The position numbers and the translations under genes are program-made. The notes under the pieces are model-generated. The model ran no database searches and was not told the DNA's origin. It saw nothing but the letters and a program-made list of their open reading frames with translations. A DNA stretch of 64,000 nt from Endozoicomonas euniceicola. GTDB lineage: Bacteria; Pseudomonadota; Gammaproteobacteria; Pseudomonadales; Endozoicomonadaceae. Below, in pieces: positions 28,563 through 35,945 of this stretch; the stretch's first letter is position 1, and the number at the start of each line of letters is the position of its first letter. The DNA is taken from contig NZ_CP103300.1 of the NCBI RefSeq assembly GCF_025562755.1, forward strand, positions 4,403,001 to 4,467,000, in the 5' to 3' direction.

Positions 28563-28937
28563 ATGGATTGGCGAGATGACGTAATAGCCGATATAGGCAA
28601 AGGAATGGGCATTGACAACCTGAGCTTTGGTGAGAGTGGTGTACTCAGTCTTGATTTTGAACGTCGTGGGGAGCTGTATCTTGAACAGCAGGAAGACGGC
28701 GTATTAATGTACCTGGTGCGCTCTATCCCGCTTCATGACAGCCTTGGGCTTCTGGTTGAAGCCTTAAAAGAATGTCATTACACGAAAGCTTCAAAGTTTC
28801 CAATGCAGGTGGGCTTAAAAGGAGATGAAGAGCTTTTGCTGTTTATCTATCTGGCTAATGAGGAGTTTTCCAGACCTAATATTGAAACGACTATCGATAC
28901 ACTGACTCAGCAGTTTGAAAAGATTGGGAGTGTCTGA
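28563..28937 (+). CDS. Small type III secretion chaperone (CesT/SycN-like), putative
   Basis: 124 residues from the ATG at 28563 (MDWRDDVIADIGKGMGID). Its features match class I chaperones: small, acidic, with alternating beta strands (LSLDFERRGELYLEQQ, GVLMYLVRSI) and a terminal helix (IDTLTQQFEKIG). It lies between sctW and sctI. In Yersinia the gatekeeper YopN is exported with SycN/YscB, so this could be its partner; that is inference from position. Confidence 0.65.
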   Translation: MDWRDDVIADIGKGMGIDNLSFGESGVLSLDFERRGELYLEQQEDGVLMYLVRSIPLHDSLGLLVEALKECHYTKASKFPMQVGLKGDEELLLFIYLANEEFSRPNIETTIDTLTQQFEKIGSV

Positions 28938-29012
28938 CTTGCAACGGGTGGTCTGGAGGCTGACGGGGATCACCTTAACGAGAGTATGAATGCGACTCAA
29001 GAGGTCCAAAAA

Positions 29013-29453
29013 ATGGCCGAAAATATTACCAACTCCAGCCAGCTGGCTGAAAAGGCTCTGGAATCTCTGGAGCCGACGGCATCTCCCGATCAGGCCGATG
29101 CTTCAGCAGCAGAAAAATTTGGAGAACTGCTCTCACAAACCCCGGAAAGAAATGTTAACGGGCAAAATGTCCTGACAGAAGGTGTTGAAAAAACGACACC
29201 GGTTGAAGGAGATGCATTAACGCTGGGAGATAAAATTCTCCGGGGTATGCAGGGTTTAAGAGATCATGTAGAGGCAGGAAGGGCTGATGTCCAGAGTGCC
29301 ATGACACCACCTCAGGAAGGTGAGGTCATGAATATGCAACAGATGTTTAAGACTCAGATGGCGATGACTAACCTGATGGTGACTGAGGATTACATCGGTA
29401 AAATCGTCAGTAAGAGCACTCAGACGTTCGATACGCTGTTGAAGAACCAGTAA
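29013..29453 (+). CDS. sctI: Type III secretion inner rod protein
   Basis: 146 residues from the ATG at 29013, which has GAGG nine bases upstream. An ATG at 28986 would add nine residues but has a poorer site. The C-terminal half (MNMQQMFKTQMAMTNLMVTE, then SKSTQTFDTLLKNQ) matches the YscI/PrgJ rod C-terminus that packs in the needle base. It precedes sctJ-sctK-sctL, the same order as yscI-J-K-L. Confidence 0.82.
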   Translation: MAENITNSSQLAEKALESLEPTASPDQADASAAEKFGELLSQTPERNVNGQNVLTEGVEKTTPVEGDALTLGDKILRGMQGLRDHVEAGRADVQSAMTPPQEGEVMNMQQMFKTQMAMTNLMVTEDYIGKIVSKSTQTFDTLLKNQ

Positions 29454-29514
29454 GGGTTCCGCGCTGGTTTGAAAGCAATAGTTCGGAACCTTGTAACCAG
29501 CAGGTTGCTCCCTG

Positions 29515-30270
29515 ATGAAGCACGACTTACAACGCAGGCTCAGGATACTGGGCGTCATTTCTTTCAGTTTACTGCTGGCGGCTTGTAAGGTTGAACTCTA
29601 TTCCGGTCTCAGCGAGAAAGAAGGCAATGAAATGCTGGCTATTTTGCTGGATGGCGAAGTAGCGGCAGAGAAAATAGTCGACAAAGACAAATTAGTCACG
29701 CTGATGGTTGGGTCGGATGAAGTGTCCCGTTCCATCAAACTCCTCAAGAGTCTGGGTTACCCGAAAGAAAAATACTCTTCCATTGGTGATATTTTTCCCA
29801 AAGACGGTTTGATCTCTTCACCGACCGAAGAACGGGCTCGTTACACTTACTCAATGTCTCAGGAACTGTCGTCCACCCTGTCGATGATTGATGGTGTGAT
29901 TACGGCTCGTGTTCATGTGGTATTGCCGCAGGAGCAGGACACCCTGAGCGATGTCAACTACCCGTCTTCGGCTTCTGTCTTTATCAAATACACACCAGAG
30001 CTGGAGCTGGCGGGGTTTATACCGAAAGTAAAAACACTGGTTTCAAACAGTATTGAAGGTCTGTCTCTGGACAAAATCACTGTTTCCCTGTTCCCTGCCA
30101 CTCGTATCAATCAGAACAGTTTGCTGGCTCCTGACAAGGTCAGGTCAAACGCTACCTTGATCATCTTTATTCTGCTTGGACTGGTGGTGCTTATTCTGGC
30201 GGGCGCAGGTGGTGCTTACTGGTGGTTTTATATGCGGACTCCGGCTAATTCCGGAGGTAAGGCTAAATGA
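29515..30270 (+). CDS. sctJ: Type III secretion inner-membrane ring lipoprotein
   Basis: 251 residues. A signal peptide ends in the lipobox LLAAC (Cys23). Two ring-building modules follow, containing the YscJ-type patterns LYSGLSEKEGNEMLAIL and RVHVVLPQEQD. A C-terminal membrane anchor lies at about 214-240 (TLIIFILLGLVVLILAGAGGAY). It forms the periplasmic-side inner-membrane ring with SctD, which is not in the window. The stop overlaps the sctK start (ATGA). Confidence 0.95.
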   Translation: MKHDLQRRLRILGVISFSLLLAACKVELYSGLSEKEGNEMLAILLDGEVAAEKIVDKDKLVTLMVGSDEVSRSIKLLKSLGYPKEKYSSIGDIFPKDGLISSPTEERARYTYSMSQELSSTLSMIDGVITARVHVVLPQEQDTLSDVNYPSSASVFIKYTPELELAGFIPKVKTLVSNSIEGLSLDKITVSLFPATRINQNSLLAPDKVRSNATLIIFILLGLVVLILAGAGGAYWWFYMRTPANSGGKAK

Positions 30271-30962
30271 ATGCCTCTCACCCACTGATTGATGAGCGGC
30301 AAAGCCTGGATCTGTTTCAGCGAGTCGCCGAGTTCAACCTCTATCTAGTGCGTTACATCGACTCGACCTGGCTGACCACGGTGAAGCTTTCGCCTTTAGT
30401 GTCACAGCTGCGAAAAGCGGGAAATGCCGATTTTCACCTCTCCCATTACCTTTTAACCCAGTTCTCCCTGCACGATAATTATGATTACGATTTTGAGGAA
30501 CCTGCTAAACGAATTGGACTGGTAACAACGGAAGTATTGTTGGAAACAGCTACTTATATTGGCATTGTTCTCAACGAAAATGTCATTCGAAATGCTGTTC
30601 GCCGGAATGAACGGGCGGCTCTGGAACAATGCCTTGGGACTGACGCCTATCGGTTTGCAGTAAAAAAAGCACAGTTTATCAGTCGCGCTGCCAGCAAACA
30701 GGGGCCGAGCTTACTGATTGACTGGAATCACCTGCAACGTTTTAAACAGTATCTGCAAACCAGTGGGTTACAGGTTATTGGCAAGGCTTTCTCTCAGGCA
30801 CCAGTATCTTTCAGAAAGCGACTGGAACTAAAGTTACCCCAGTCATGCAAGGAAGCGTTGACGAATACCCGGGCAGTGAATCTGTCTGACACCGAATGCG
30901 TGAATTTATTGGTCAAGACATTCAGGGAGGTCGACAAAGAATGGCGTCTCCTGTTGTCCTGA
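30267..30962 (+). CDS. sctK: Type III secretion sorting-platform protein
   Basis: 231 residues of the YscK/VscK type. There is no membrane segment. It has Leu/Arg-rich helices and an aromatic N-terminal region (FQRVAEFNLYLVRYIDSTW). In known systems it links the SctQ-SctL-SctN sorting platform to the inner-membrane ring. Assignment rests on size and its place between sctJ and sctL. It overlaps sctL by 22 bases. Confidence 0.75.
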   Translation: MNASHPLIDERQSLDLFQRVAEFNLYLVRYIDSTWLTTVKLSPLVSQLRKAGNADFHLSHYLLTQFSLHDNYDYDFEEPAKRIGLVTTEVLLETATYIGIVLNENVIRNAVRRNERAALEQCLGTDAYRFAVKKAQFISRAASKQGPSLLIDWNHLQRFKQYLQTSGLQVIGKAFSQAPVSFRKRLELKLPQSCKEALTNTRAVNLSDTECVNLLVKTFREVDKEWRLLLS

Positions 30963-31603
30963 TTGATGGGGTGCTGCACATTGATCCGGCAGCCAAGGTA
31001 TTGAAAGCCAGTGATTACGCTCGTTATCTGGAAGCAAAAGATATTATTGAATCGGCCGGGCAGAAAGCCGGGCAGATTCTTGAAGCGTCCAAAGTCGCCT
31101 ATGAGCAGGAAAAGCAAAAAGGCTATGAAGACGGTGTAGCCGAAAGCAAGATAGATCAGGCTGACCAGATGTTGAAAGTTGTCAGTCGAACCATTAACTA
31201 TCTTGCAGAAGTGGAAACAACGCTGGCTGAGATTCTTATGTCCGGGGTGAAAAAAATCATTGGTGAGTTTGACCAGGAAGAGCTGGCTGTTAACCTGGTT
31301 CGTAATGCTTTGCAGCATGTCCGGAATGAAAAACAGGTAACGATTCGCATTCCTCCCAGCCAGTACAATATGGTCAAGGCTAAAGTAAACGACATTCTTT
31401 CTGAATATAAAGGCGTTGGCTTTATTGATCTTGTTGCAGACCAGCGTCTCTCAACCGGTGACTGTATTATGGAGAGTGAGATCGGTGTCGTTGATGCCAG
31501 CGTTGATCTGCAAATTGCTGCACTGCAAAAGCGTTTTGAAAAAATCCATAACTCTGCCGTTAAGAGTATCAGCAATGACGACAGCCTCTTAGGTCTTGAT
31601 TGA
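30941..31603 (+). CDS. sctL: Type III secretion ATPase regulator (stator)
   Basis: 220 residues from the ATG at 30941, with GGGAGG nine bases upstream. The open frame continues 15 codons further up but is less plausible. A FliH/YscL-like coiled coil (QKAGQILEASKVAYEQEKQK) precedes the C-terminal domain, which contains RIPPSQYNMVKAK and the ESEIGVVDASVDLQIAAL pattern typical of FliH/YscL. It normally binds the SctN ATPase, but no sctN follows. Instead its last 75 codons recur three times in the next 3 kb. The tail reads SNDDSLLGLD. Confidence 0.92.
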   Translation: MASPVVLIDGVLHIDPAAKVLKASDYARYLEAKDIIESAGQKAGQILEASKVAYEQEKQKGYEDGVAESKIDQADQMLKVVSRTINYLAEVETTLAEILMSGVKKIIGEFDQEELAVNLVRNALQHVRNEKQVTIRIPPSQYNMVKAKVNDILSEYKGVGFIDLVADQRLSTGDCIMESEIGVVDASVDLQIAALQKRFEKIHNSAVKSISNDDSLLGLD

Positions 31604-31606
31604 AGC

Positions 31607-31612
31607 TATAAT
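31607..31612 (+). promoter_or_regulatory. Possible -10 element before the first RING-like gene
   Basis: TATAAT lies four bases after the sctL stop and about 95 bases before the RING-like ATG. It is kept in all three repeat units. No convincing -35 hexamer was seen. Confidence 0.3.
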
Positions 31613-31704
31613 ATCTATTCTTTGCTAGATTTTCTGTTTGCCTGCGGAGCGAATTCTGACACCTGTCTTGCTTTGCCAGCAATTTTTAGCAGGAGTGCTG
31701 AGTT

Positions 31705-32358
31705 ATGAGTGATGATATATGTATGATTTGCCTGCAAGCCTTTGATAACGAAGTCAGGCCAGGTTTATCCCATGATAAGGTTGCTCTGCCATGCTTTGAG
31801 AGCCATGTCTTTGGGAGACCCTGCATAGTTGCCTGGTTTGACAATGGACACCTATTGTGTCCATTCTGCCAAAAAAAAGTATCGGAAGAGTTCGCTGCGG
31901 GCCTGAATAACAGGACATATTTCCAGAGAATGATCGACGCAGCTACCCGTACTGGTATTTCTATCTGGAATGTTGCGAAGGATGTCATTTTGGCCACCCC
32001 ATTTCCAACCGCTCTCGGCGTGATAGCCCATACAACGAATCAGTCTTCTATAGCTCTTGGTCCTCTTGCTCTGTATAACAATATTGGCGCACTTGTTACT
32101 GGTTTTGTAGGGGGTATCGTTTTAGGGGGATTTGTTAAGATCGGTCACTTGCCCCTCATCAGAGTTATCCCGCATGGTGAACTGATGGCCAGCTTGGCAC
32201 AGATAACAGCTGCTTCCGGAGCCTTGCTTGGACATGGCAGCTACCCTCCTCTGGCTTTTCTTGGTTTATCACAAACTGTCGCTAATGGTGTTTATGGTTT
32301 TGGTTTTGGTTTTGAACTTGTCAGTGTAGTAACACGACGGCTTGGTGAAGCAGTCTGA
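31705..32358 (+). CDS. RING-like membrane protein, copy 1 of 3
   Basis: 217 residues. Ligands C6, C9, C30, H34, C40, C52 and C55 have exact RING spacing, with ICMICLQAF and the LPC/H/CIVAW/CPFC pattern of RING-H2 ubiquitin ligases. The expected fifth ligand is Gly37. After a helical linker, residues 118-147 and 178-210 are hydrophobic, Gly-rich segments suggesting membrane insertion. No signal peptide is visible. Eukaryotic-like RING domains in bacteria are usually secreted effectors. The place directly behind sctL supports type III delivery, but neither secretion nor ligase activity can be read from DNA. A GCAGGAG ribosome site precedes the ATG. Confidence 0.7.
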   Translation: MSDDICMICLQAFDNEVRPGLSHDKVALPCFESHVFGRPCIVAWFDNGHLLCPFCQKKVSEEFAAGLNNRTYFQRMIDAATRTGISIWNVAKDVILATPFPTALGVIAHTTNQSSIALGPLALYNNIGALVTGFVGGIVLGGFVKIGHLPLIRVIPHGELMASLAQITAASGALLGHGSYPPLAFLGLSQTVANGVYGFGFGFELVSVVTRRLGEAV

Positions 32359-32810
32359 ACCGGCAGGAATAGCCCTCCCGCAATTTTCAGGAGGTACAGG
32401 GCGATAGCACTCAACCAATGGCTATCTGGTACCGTTCAGGTATTAAGAACAAGTTGCCAGGCTCCTGGCATAAAAAAGTGTAAGGCCAAAGTAAACGACA
32501 TTCTTGCTGAATATAAAGGCGTTGGCTTTATTGATCTTGTTGCAGACCAGCGTCTTTCAACCGGTGACTGTATTATGGAGAGTGAGATCGGTGTCGTTGA
32601 TGCCAGCGTTGATCTGCAAATTGCTGCACTGCAAAAGCGTTTTGAAAAAATCCATAACTCTGCCGTTAAGAGTATCAGCAATGACGACAGCCTTTTAGGT
32701 CTTGATTGAAGCTATAATATCTATTCTTTGCTAGATTTTCTGTCTGCCTGCGGAGCGAATTCTGACACCTGTCTTGCTTTGCCAGCAATTTTTAGCAGGC
32801 GTGCTGAGTT
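32359..32810 (+). other. Spacer with duplicated sctL tail, between RING-like copies 1 and 2
   Basis: 452 bases: a 120-base spacer with hairpin CCTCC/GGAGG and a near-palindrome TGCCAGGCTCCTGGCA, then the sctL 3' fragment, then the leader of the next copy including TATAAT. Confidence 0.7.
32484..32709 (+). pseudogene. sctL: Duplicated 3' fragment of sctL (copy A)
   Basis: About 75 codons nearly identical to the native sctL tail (from AKVNDIL to SLLGLD and its stop), still in frame but without a start or the first two thirds of the gene. One change gives LAEY for LSEY. The fragment lies 1,106 bases after the native sequence. It is a by-product of the tandem duplication, not a likely product. 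Confidence 0.9.
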
Positions 32811-33458
32811 ATGAGTGATGATATATGTGCAATTTGCCAGCAAGCCTTTGATAACGAAGTCAGGCCAGGTTTATCCCATGATAAGGTTGCTCTGCCATGC
32901 TTTGAGAGCCATGTCTTTGGGAGACCCTGCATAGTTGCCTGGTTTGACAATGGACACCTGTGGTGTCCACTCTGCACAAAAAAAGTATCGGAAGAGTTCG
33001 CCGCGGGCTTGGATAACAGGACATATTTCCAGAGAATGATCGACGCAGCTACCCGTACTGGTATTGCTATCTGGAATATTGCGAAGGATGCCATTTCGGT
33101 CACCCAATTTTTAACCACTCTCGGCATGATAGCCTATACAACGACGCATTCTTATCAGGCTCTTGGTCCTCTTGCTCTGTATAACAGTATTGGCGCACTT
33201 GTTACTGGTTTTGTAGGGGGTATCGTTTTGGGGGGATGTGTTAAGATCGGGCACTTGCCCCTTATCAGAGTTATCCCGCATGGTGAACTGATGGCCAGAT
33301 TGGCACAGGTAGCAGCTGCTTCCGGGGGCTTGCTTGGACATGGCAGCTACCCTCCTCTGGCTTTTCTTGGTTTATCACAAACTGTCGCTAATGGTGTTTA
33401 TGGTTTTGGTTTAGAACTTGTCAGTGTAGTAACACGACGGCTTGGTGAAGCAGTCTGA
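32811..33458 (+). CDS. RING-like membrane protein, copy 2 of 3
   Basis: 215 residues. The first 90 residues are nearly identical to copy 1, with changes around the finger (ICAICQQ, LWCPLC). The same seven ligands are kept, again with Gly at the fifth site. Residues about 92-118 differ strongly from the other copies (KDAISVTQFLTTLGMIAY). The hydrophobic C-terminal half is conserved and slightly shorter (GVYGFGLELVSVV). The unit is 1,106 bases downstream of copy 1 with the same leader and ribosome site. The role is as for copy 1. Confidence 0.7.
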   Translation: MSDDICAICQQAFDNEVRPGLSHDKVALPCFESHVFGRPCIVAWFDNGHLWCPLCTKKVSEEFAAGLDNRTYFQRMIDAATRTGIAIWNIAKDAISVTQFLTTLGMIAYTTTHSYQALGPLALYNSIGALVTGFVGGIVLGGCVKIGHLPLIRVIPHGELMARLAQVAAASGGLLGHGSYPPLAFLGLSQTVANGVYGFGLELVSVVTRRLGEAV

Positions 33459-33910
33459 ACCGGCAGGAATAGCCCTCCCGCAATTTTCAGGAGGTACAGG
33501 GCGATAGCACTCAACCAATGGCTATCTGGTACCGTTCAGGTATTAAGAACAAGTTGCCAGGCTCCTGGCATAAAAAAGTGTAAGGCCAAAGTAAACGACA
33601 TTCTTTCTGAATATAAAGGCGTTGGCTTTATTGATCTTGTTGCAGGCCAGCGTCTTTCAACCGGTGACTGTATTATGGAGAGTGAGATCGGTGTCGTTGA
33701 TGCCAGCGTTGATCTGCAAATTGCTGCATTGTAAAAGCGTTTTGAAAAAATCCATAACTCTGCCGTTAAGAGTATCAGCAATGACGACAGCCTTTTAGGT
33801 CTTGATTGAAACTATAATATCTATTCTTTGCTAGATTTTCTGTTTGCCTGCGGAGCGAATTCTGGCATCCGTCTTGCACTGTCAGCAATTTTTAGCAGGA
33901 GTGCTGAGTT
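33459..33910 (+). other. Spacer with duplicated sctL tail, between RING-like copies 2 and 3
   Basis: 452 bases almost identical to the preceding spacer, including the sctL fragment and the TATAAT leader. Confidence 0.7.
33584..33809 (+). pseudogene. sctL: Duplicated 3' fragment of sctL (copy B, with in-frame stop)
   Basis: As copy A, but the codon pair for LQ has become TTG TAA, so the remnant frame is interrupted. Other bases differ slightly, for example GCAGGCC for GCAGACC. This shows the fragment is not maintained as coding. Confidence 0.9.
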
Positions 33911-34579
33911 ATGAGTGATGATATATGTGCAATTTGCCAGCAAGCCTTTGATAACGAAGTCAGGCCAGGTTTATCCCATGATAAGGTTGCTCTGCCATGC
34001 TTTGAGAGCCATGTCTTTGGGAGACCCTGCATAGTTGCCTGGTTTGACAATGGACACCTGTGGTGTCCACTCTGCACAAAAAAAGTATCGGAAGAGTTCG
34101 CTGCGGGCTTGGATAACAGGACATATTTCCAGAGAATGATCGACGCAGCTACCCGTACTGGTATTGCTATCTGGAATATTGCGAAGAATACCATTTTGTT
34201 CTCTGAACCTTTCATCAATATCAGCTTGATAAGCTTTACAACGGCGAATTCTTATCGGGATCTAGGTCCTCTTGCTCTGTATAACAGTATTGGCGCACTT
34301 GTTACTGGTGTTGTAGGGGGTATCGTTTTGGGGGGATGTGTTAAGATCGGTCACTTGCCCCTTATCAGAGTTATCCCGCATGGTGAACTGATAGTCAGAT
34401 TGGCACAGATAGCAGGTGCTTTCGGGGGCTTGGAGATTCAACTTCGACGACATCGCAACTACCCTCCTCCTCTGGCTTTTCTTGGTTTATCACAAACTGT
34501 CACCAATGGTGTTTTTGGTTTTGGTTTTGGTTTAGACATTGCCGATCTGGTAACGCGACGGCTTGGTGAAGCAGTCTGA
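33911..34579 (+). CDS. RING-like membrane protein, copy 3 of 3
   Basis: 222 residues and the most divergent copy in its second half. The finger equals copy 2 (ICAICQQ, LWCPLC, Gly at ligand five). The variable patch reads KNTILFSEPFINISLISF. The C-terminal half has an extra charged insertion (LEIQLRRHRNYPP) before the last hydrophobic segment (GVFGFGFGLDIADLV). It lies 1,100 bases after copy 2. The role is as for copy 1; divergence suggests the copies are not simply redundant. Confidence 0.7.
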   Translation: MSDDICAICQQAFDNEVRPGLSHDKVALPCFESHVFGRPCIVAWFDNGHLWCPLCTKKVSEEFAAGLDNRTYFQRMIDAATRTGIAIWNIAKNTILFSEPFINISLISFTTANSYRDLGPLALYNSIGALVTGVVGGIVLGGCVKIGHLPLIRVIPHGELIVRLAQIAGAFGGLEIQLRRHRNYPPPLAFLGLSQTVTNGVFGFGFGLDIADLVTRRLGEAV

Positions 34580-34627
34580 ACTGGCAGGAATAGCCTCCCG
34601 CAATTGTCAGGAGGTACAGGGCGATAG

Positions 34628-34755
34628 CACTTATTGATCTTGTTGCAGACCAGCGTTTATCTGCAAATTGCTGCACTGCAAAAGCGTTTTGAAAAAAACC
34701 ATAACTCTGCCGTTAAGAGCATAAGCAACGATGCCAGCCTGTTGGGGCATGATTG
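34628..34755 (+). pseudogene. sctL: Fourth sctL 3' fragment (copy C), deleted and divergent
   Basis: Begins LIDLVADQR, lacks about 80 bases, and ends with a divergent tail encoding SISNDASLLGHD before the stop. Because it differs from the other three at its end, it may be the descendant of the original sctL terminus. Confidence 0.8.
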
Positions 34756-34775
34756 AAACGCTGTGAAAGTCTGAC

Positions 34776-34800
34776 TGCCGGCACTGCTCCGGCATTAATT
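34776..34800 (+). terminator. Possible terminator at the end of the RING-like array
   Basis: TGCCGG/CCGGCA stem with a seven-base loop, followed by TTAATTGG. It has a weak T-run and overlaps the end of the convergent gene. Confidence 0.35.
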
Positions 34801-35376
34801 GGATAACGAGCCATACCCCAGCATGATGATACTTCTGTCGAGTTTTTTATTGAGCTCTAAGTTGTAGAACTGGCATTTACCATTCCTGCAGCTTTTGGGT
34901 GTGGTGACTCTGGCAATGCGTTTCTTGCTGCCGGGAACGGATTGCAGTAAAAAACCAACGTAAGGGTCGTCGTGAGGCCTGATGTTGAAAATCCAGAATC
35001 TGCTCTCTTGCTGTGGGGTTAGCTTGCCAAGGTAGTAACAGTCTGCAATGCGGTCAAGCTGTCGAGTTTGCTCAGTTAATAGCAGAAGCATGCTAGCCCA
35101 TCCCTCGTTAAAATTGGCAGACATCGCCAGTGGTATCTCACTAAGCGGCAAGCTATCGGATTCTTTGAATTCCTGCTTTTCATTCAGCAGAGCCTGTAGT
35201 GTGTGAAAAGTTTTTTCTAATTGTATGGCCAGAATAAAGTTTTCCTGTGCAGCAGTGTAAGTATGAATTTTTTCTTTGTTGCTTTTGCTGTCAAAGTCCT
35301 CGCAGACTCTAGCAAAGGCATGGAAAGGCAGTGACGGTAATATCAGCAGGTAGAAGGTAAGTAAGAGTGGTTTCAT
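34795..35376 (-). CDS. Exported protein of unknown function
   Basis: 193 residues. A clear signal peptide (MKPLLLTFYLLILPSLPFHAFA) is followed by a mature domain with three or four cysteines (VCEDFD, DCYYLG, SCRNGKC), suggesting periplasmic disulfides. No known family is recognised. It is convergent with the RING-like array and divergent from the frd operon. Confidence 0.6.
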   Translation of the reverse strand: MKPLLLTFYLLILPSLPFHAFARVCEDFDSKSNKEKIHTYTAAQENFILAIQLEKTFHTLQALLNEKQEFKESDSLPLSEIPLAMSANFNEGWASMLLLLTEQTRQLDRIADCYYLGKLTPQQESRFWIFNIRPHDDPYVGFLLQSVPGSKKRIARVTTPKSCRNGKCQFYNLELNKKLDRSIIMLGYGSLSN

Positions 35377-35945
35377 GCTAAAAATCTTTGGTTAATGTTT
35401 GAATTGTCAGGGTGTAGATAGTCTCTGTGTTTCTAATTGTCAAAGTGAGATGCAAAGATGTGACCGCTGTTTGTACTTTGACAGCCTTACGTCAAATACG
35501 GATTTAATTGAGGGATTTCGTGATTGTATTTTCCCTACCAAATCTCTACATTTCGCTAACAAATTAATTATTGACAATATGTATAAATAGACATCATTAC
35601 TAGTGGAAAAACCGAGATTGTTATCGCAGCTATACTGGTGATCTGTTTATTGCAGTTTCCGTAAAACTTCAGTGTCCCAAGTCGAAGTATTCGACCATAA
35701 CTAAATACTGTCAGTCTGGCTAATGGCACTCAGTATTCTGTTTTGCACCTGGCACCAAACGTCAGGAAGGCTGTTTGCATTATGAGTCTGGTTAATTTTT
35801 CAGGAAGCCTGAACGGGAATAGTGGTTGTAAACAGCCGCTATCCCCATTCAGGTTTTGTGCTTTTTTAGCAATTTCCAATAAACCCGTCCGGAACCAGAG
35901 ACGCTTGCGATTCGGGTGCGCCGGACCCTCACAGAGGTTGGCATA
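35377..35945. other. Noncoding region upstream of frdA
   Basis: 569 bases, A/T-rich, between two divergent genes. A short plus-strand frame (35399-35590) shows no family signal. The last 140 bases contain a hairpin followed by a T-rich stretch (separate entry). No FNR box was found here by eye. Confidence 0.5.
35808..35868 (+). promoter_or_regulatory. Hairpin in the frd leader, attenuator-like
   Basis: CCTGAACGGGAATAG (35808-35822) pairs at 13 of 15 positions with CTATCCCCATTCAGG (35839-35853), followed by TTTTGTGCTTTTTT. It is 80-140 bases upstream of the frdA ATG, so it could be a leader terminator or attenuator, or the end of an unseen upstream transcript. Confidence 0.45.

Larger units (their letters stand above)
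31385..34755 (+). repeat. Tandem repeat array of about 1.1-kb units (sctL tail + leader + RING-like gene)
   Basis: Matching positions are 31385, 32491 and 33591 (sctL tail) and 31705, 32811 and 33911 (RING-like ATG), giving unit sizes of 1,106 and 1,100 bases. A fourth, internally deleted sctL tail closes the array. Confidence 0.93.

Noticed and set aside
35399..35590. 63-residue Cys-rich plus-strand frame
   Set aside because: No ribosome site or family; likely chance.
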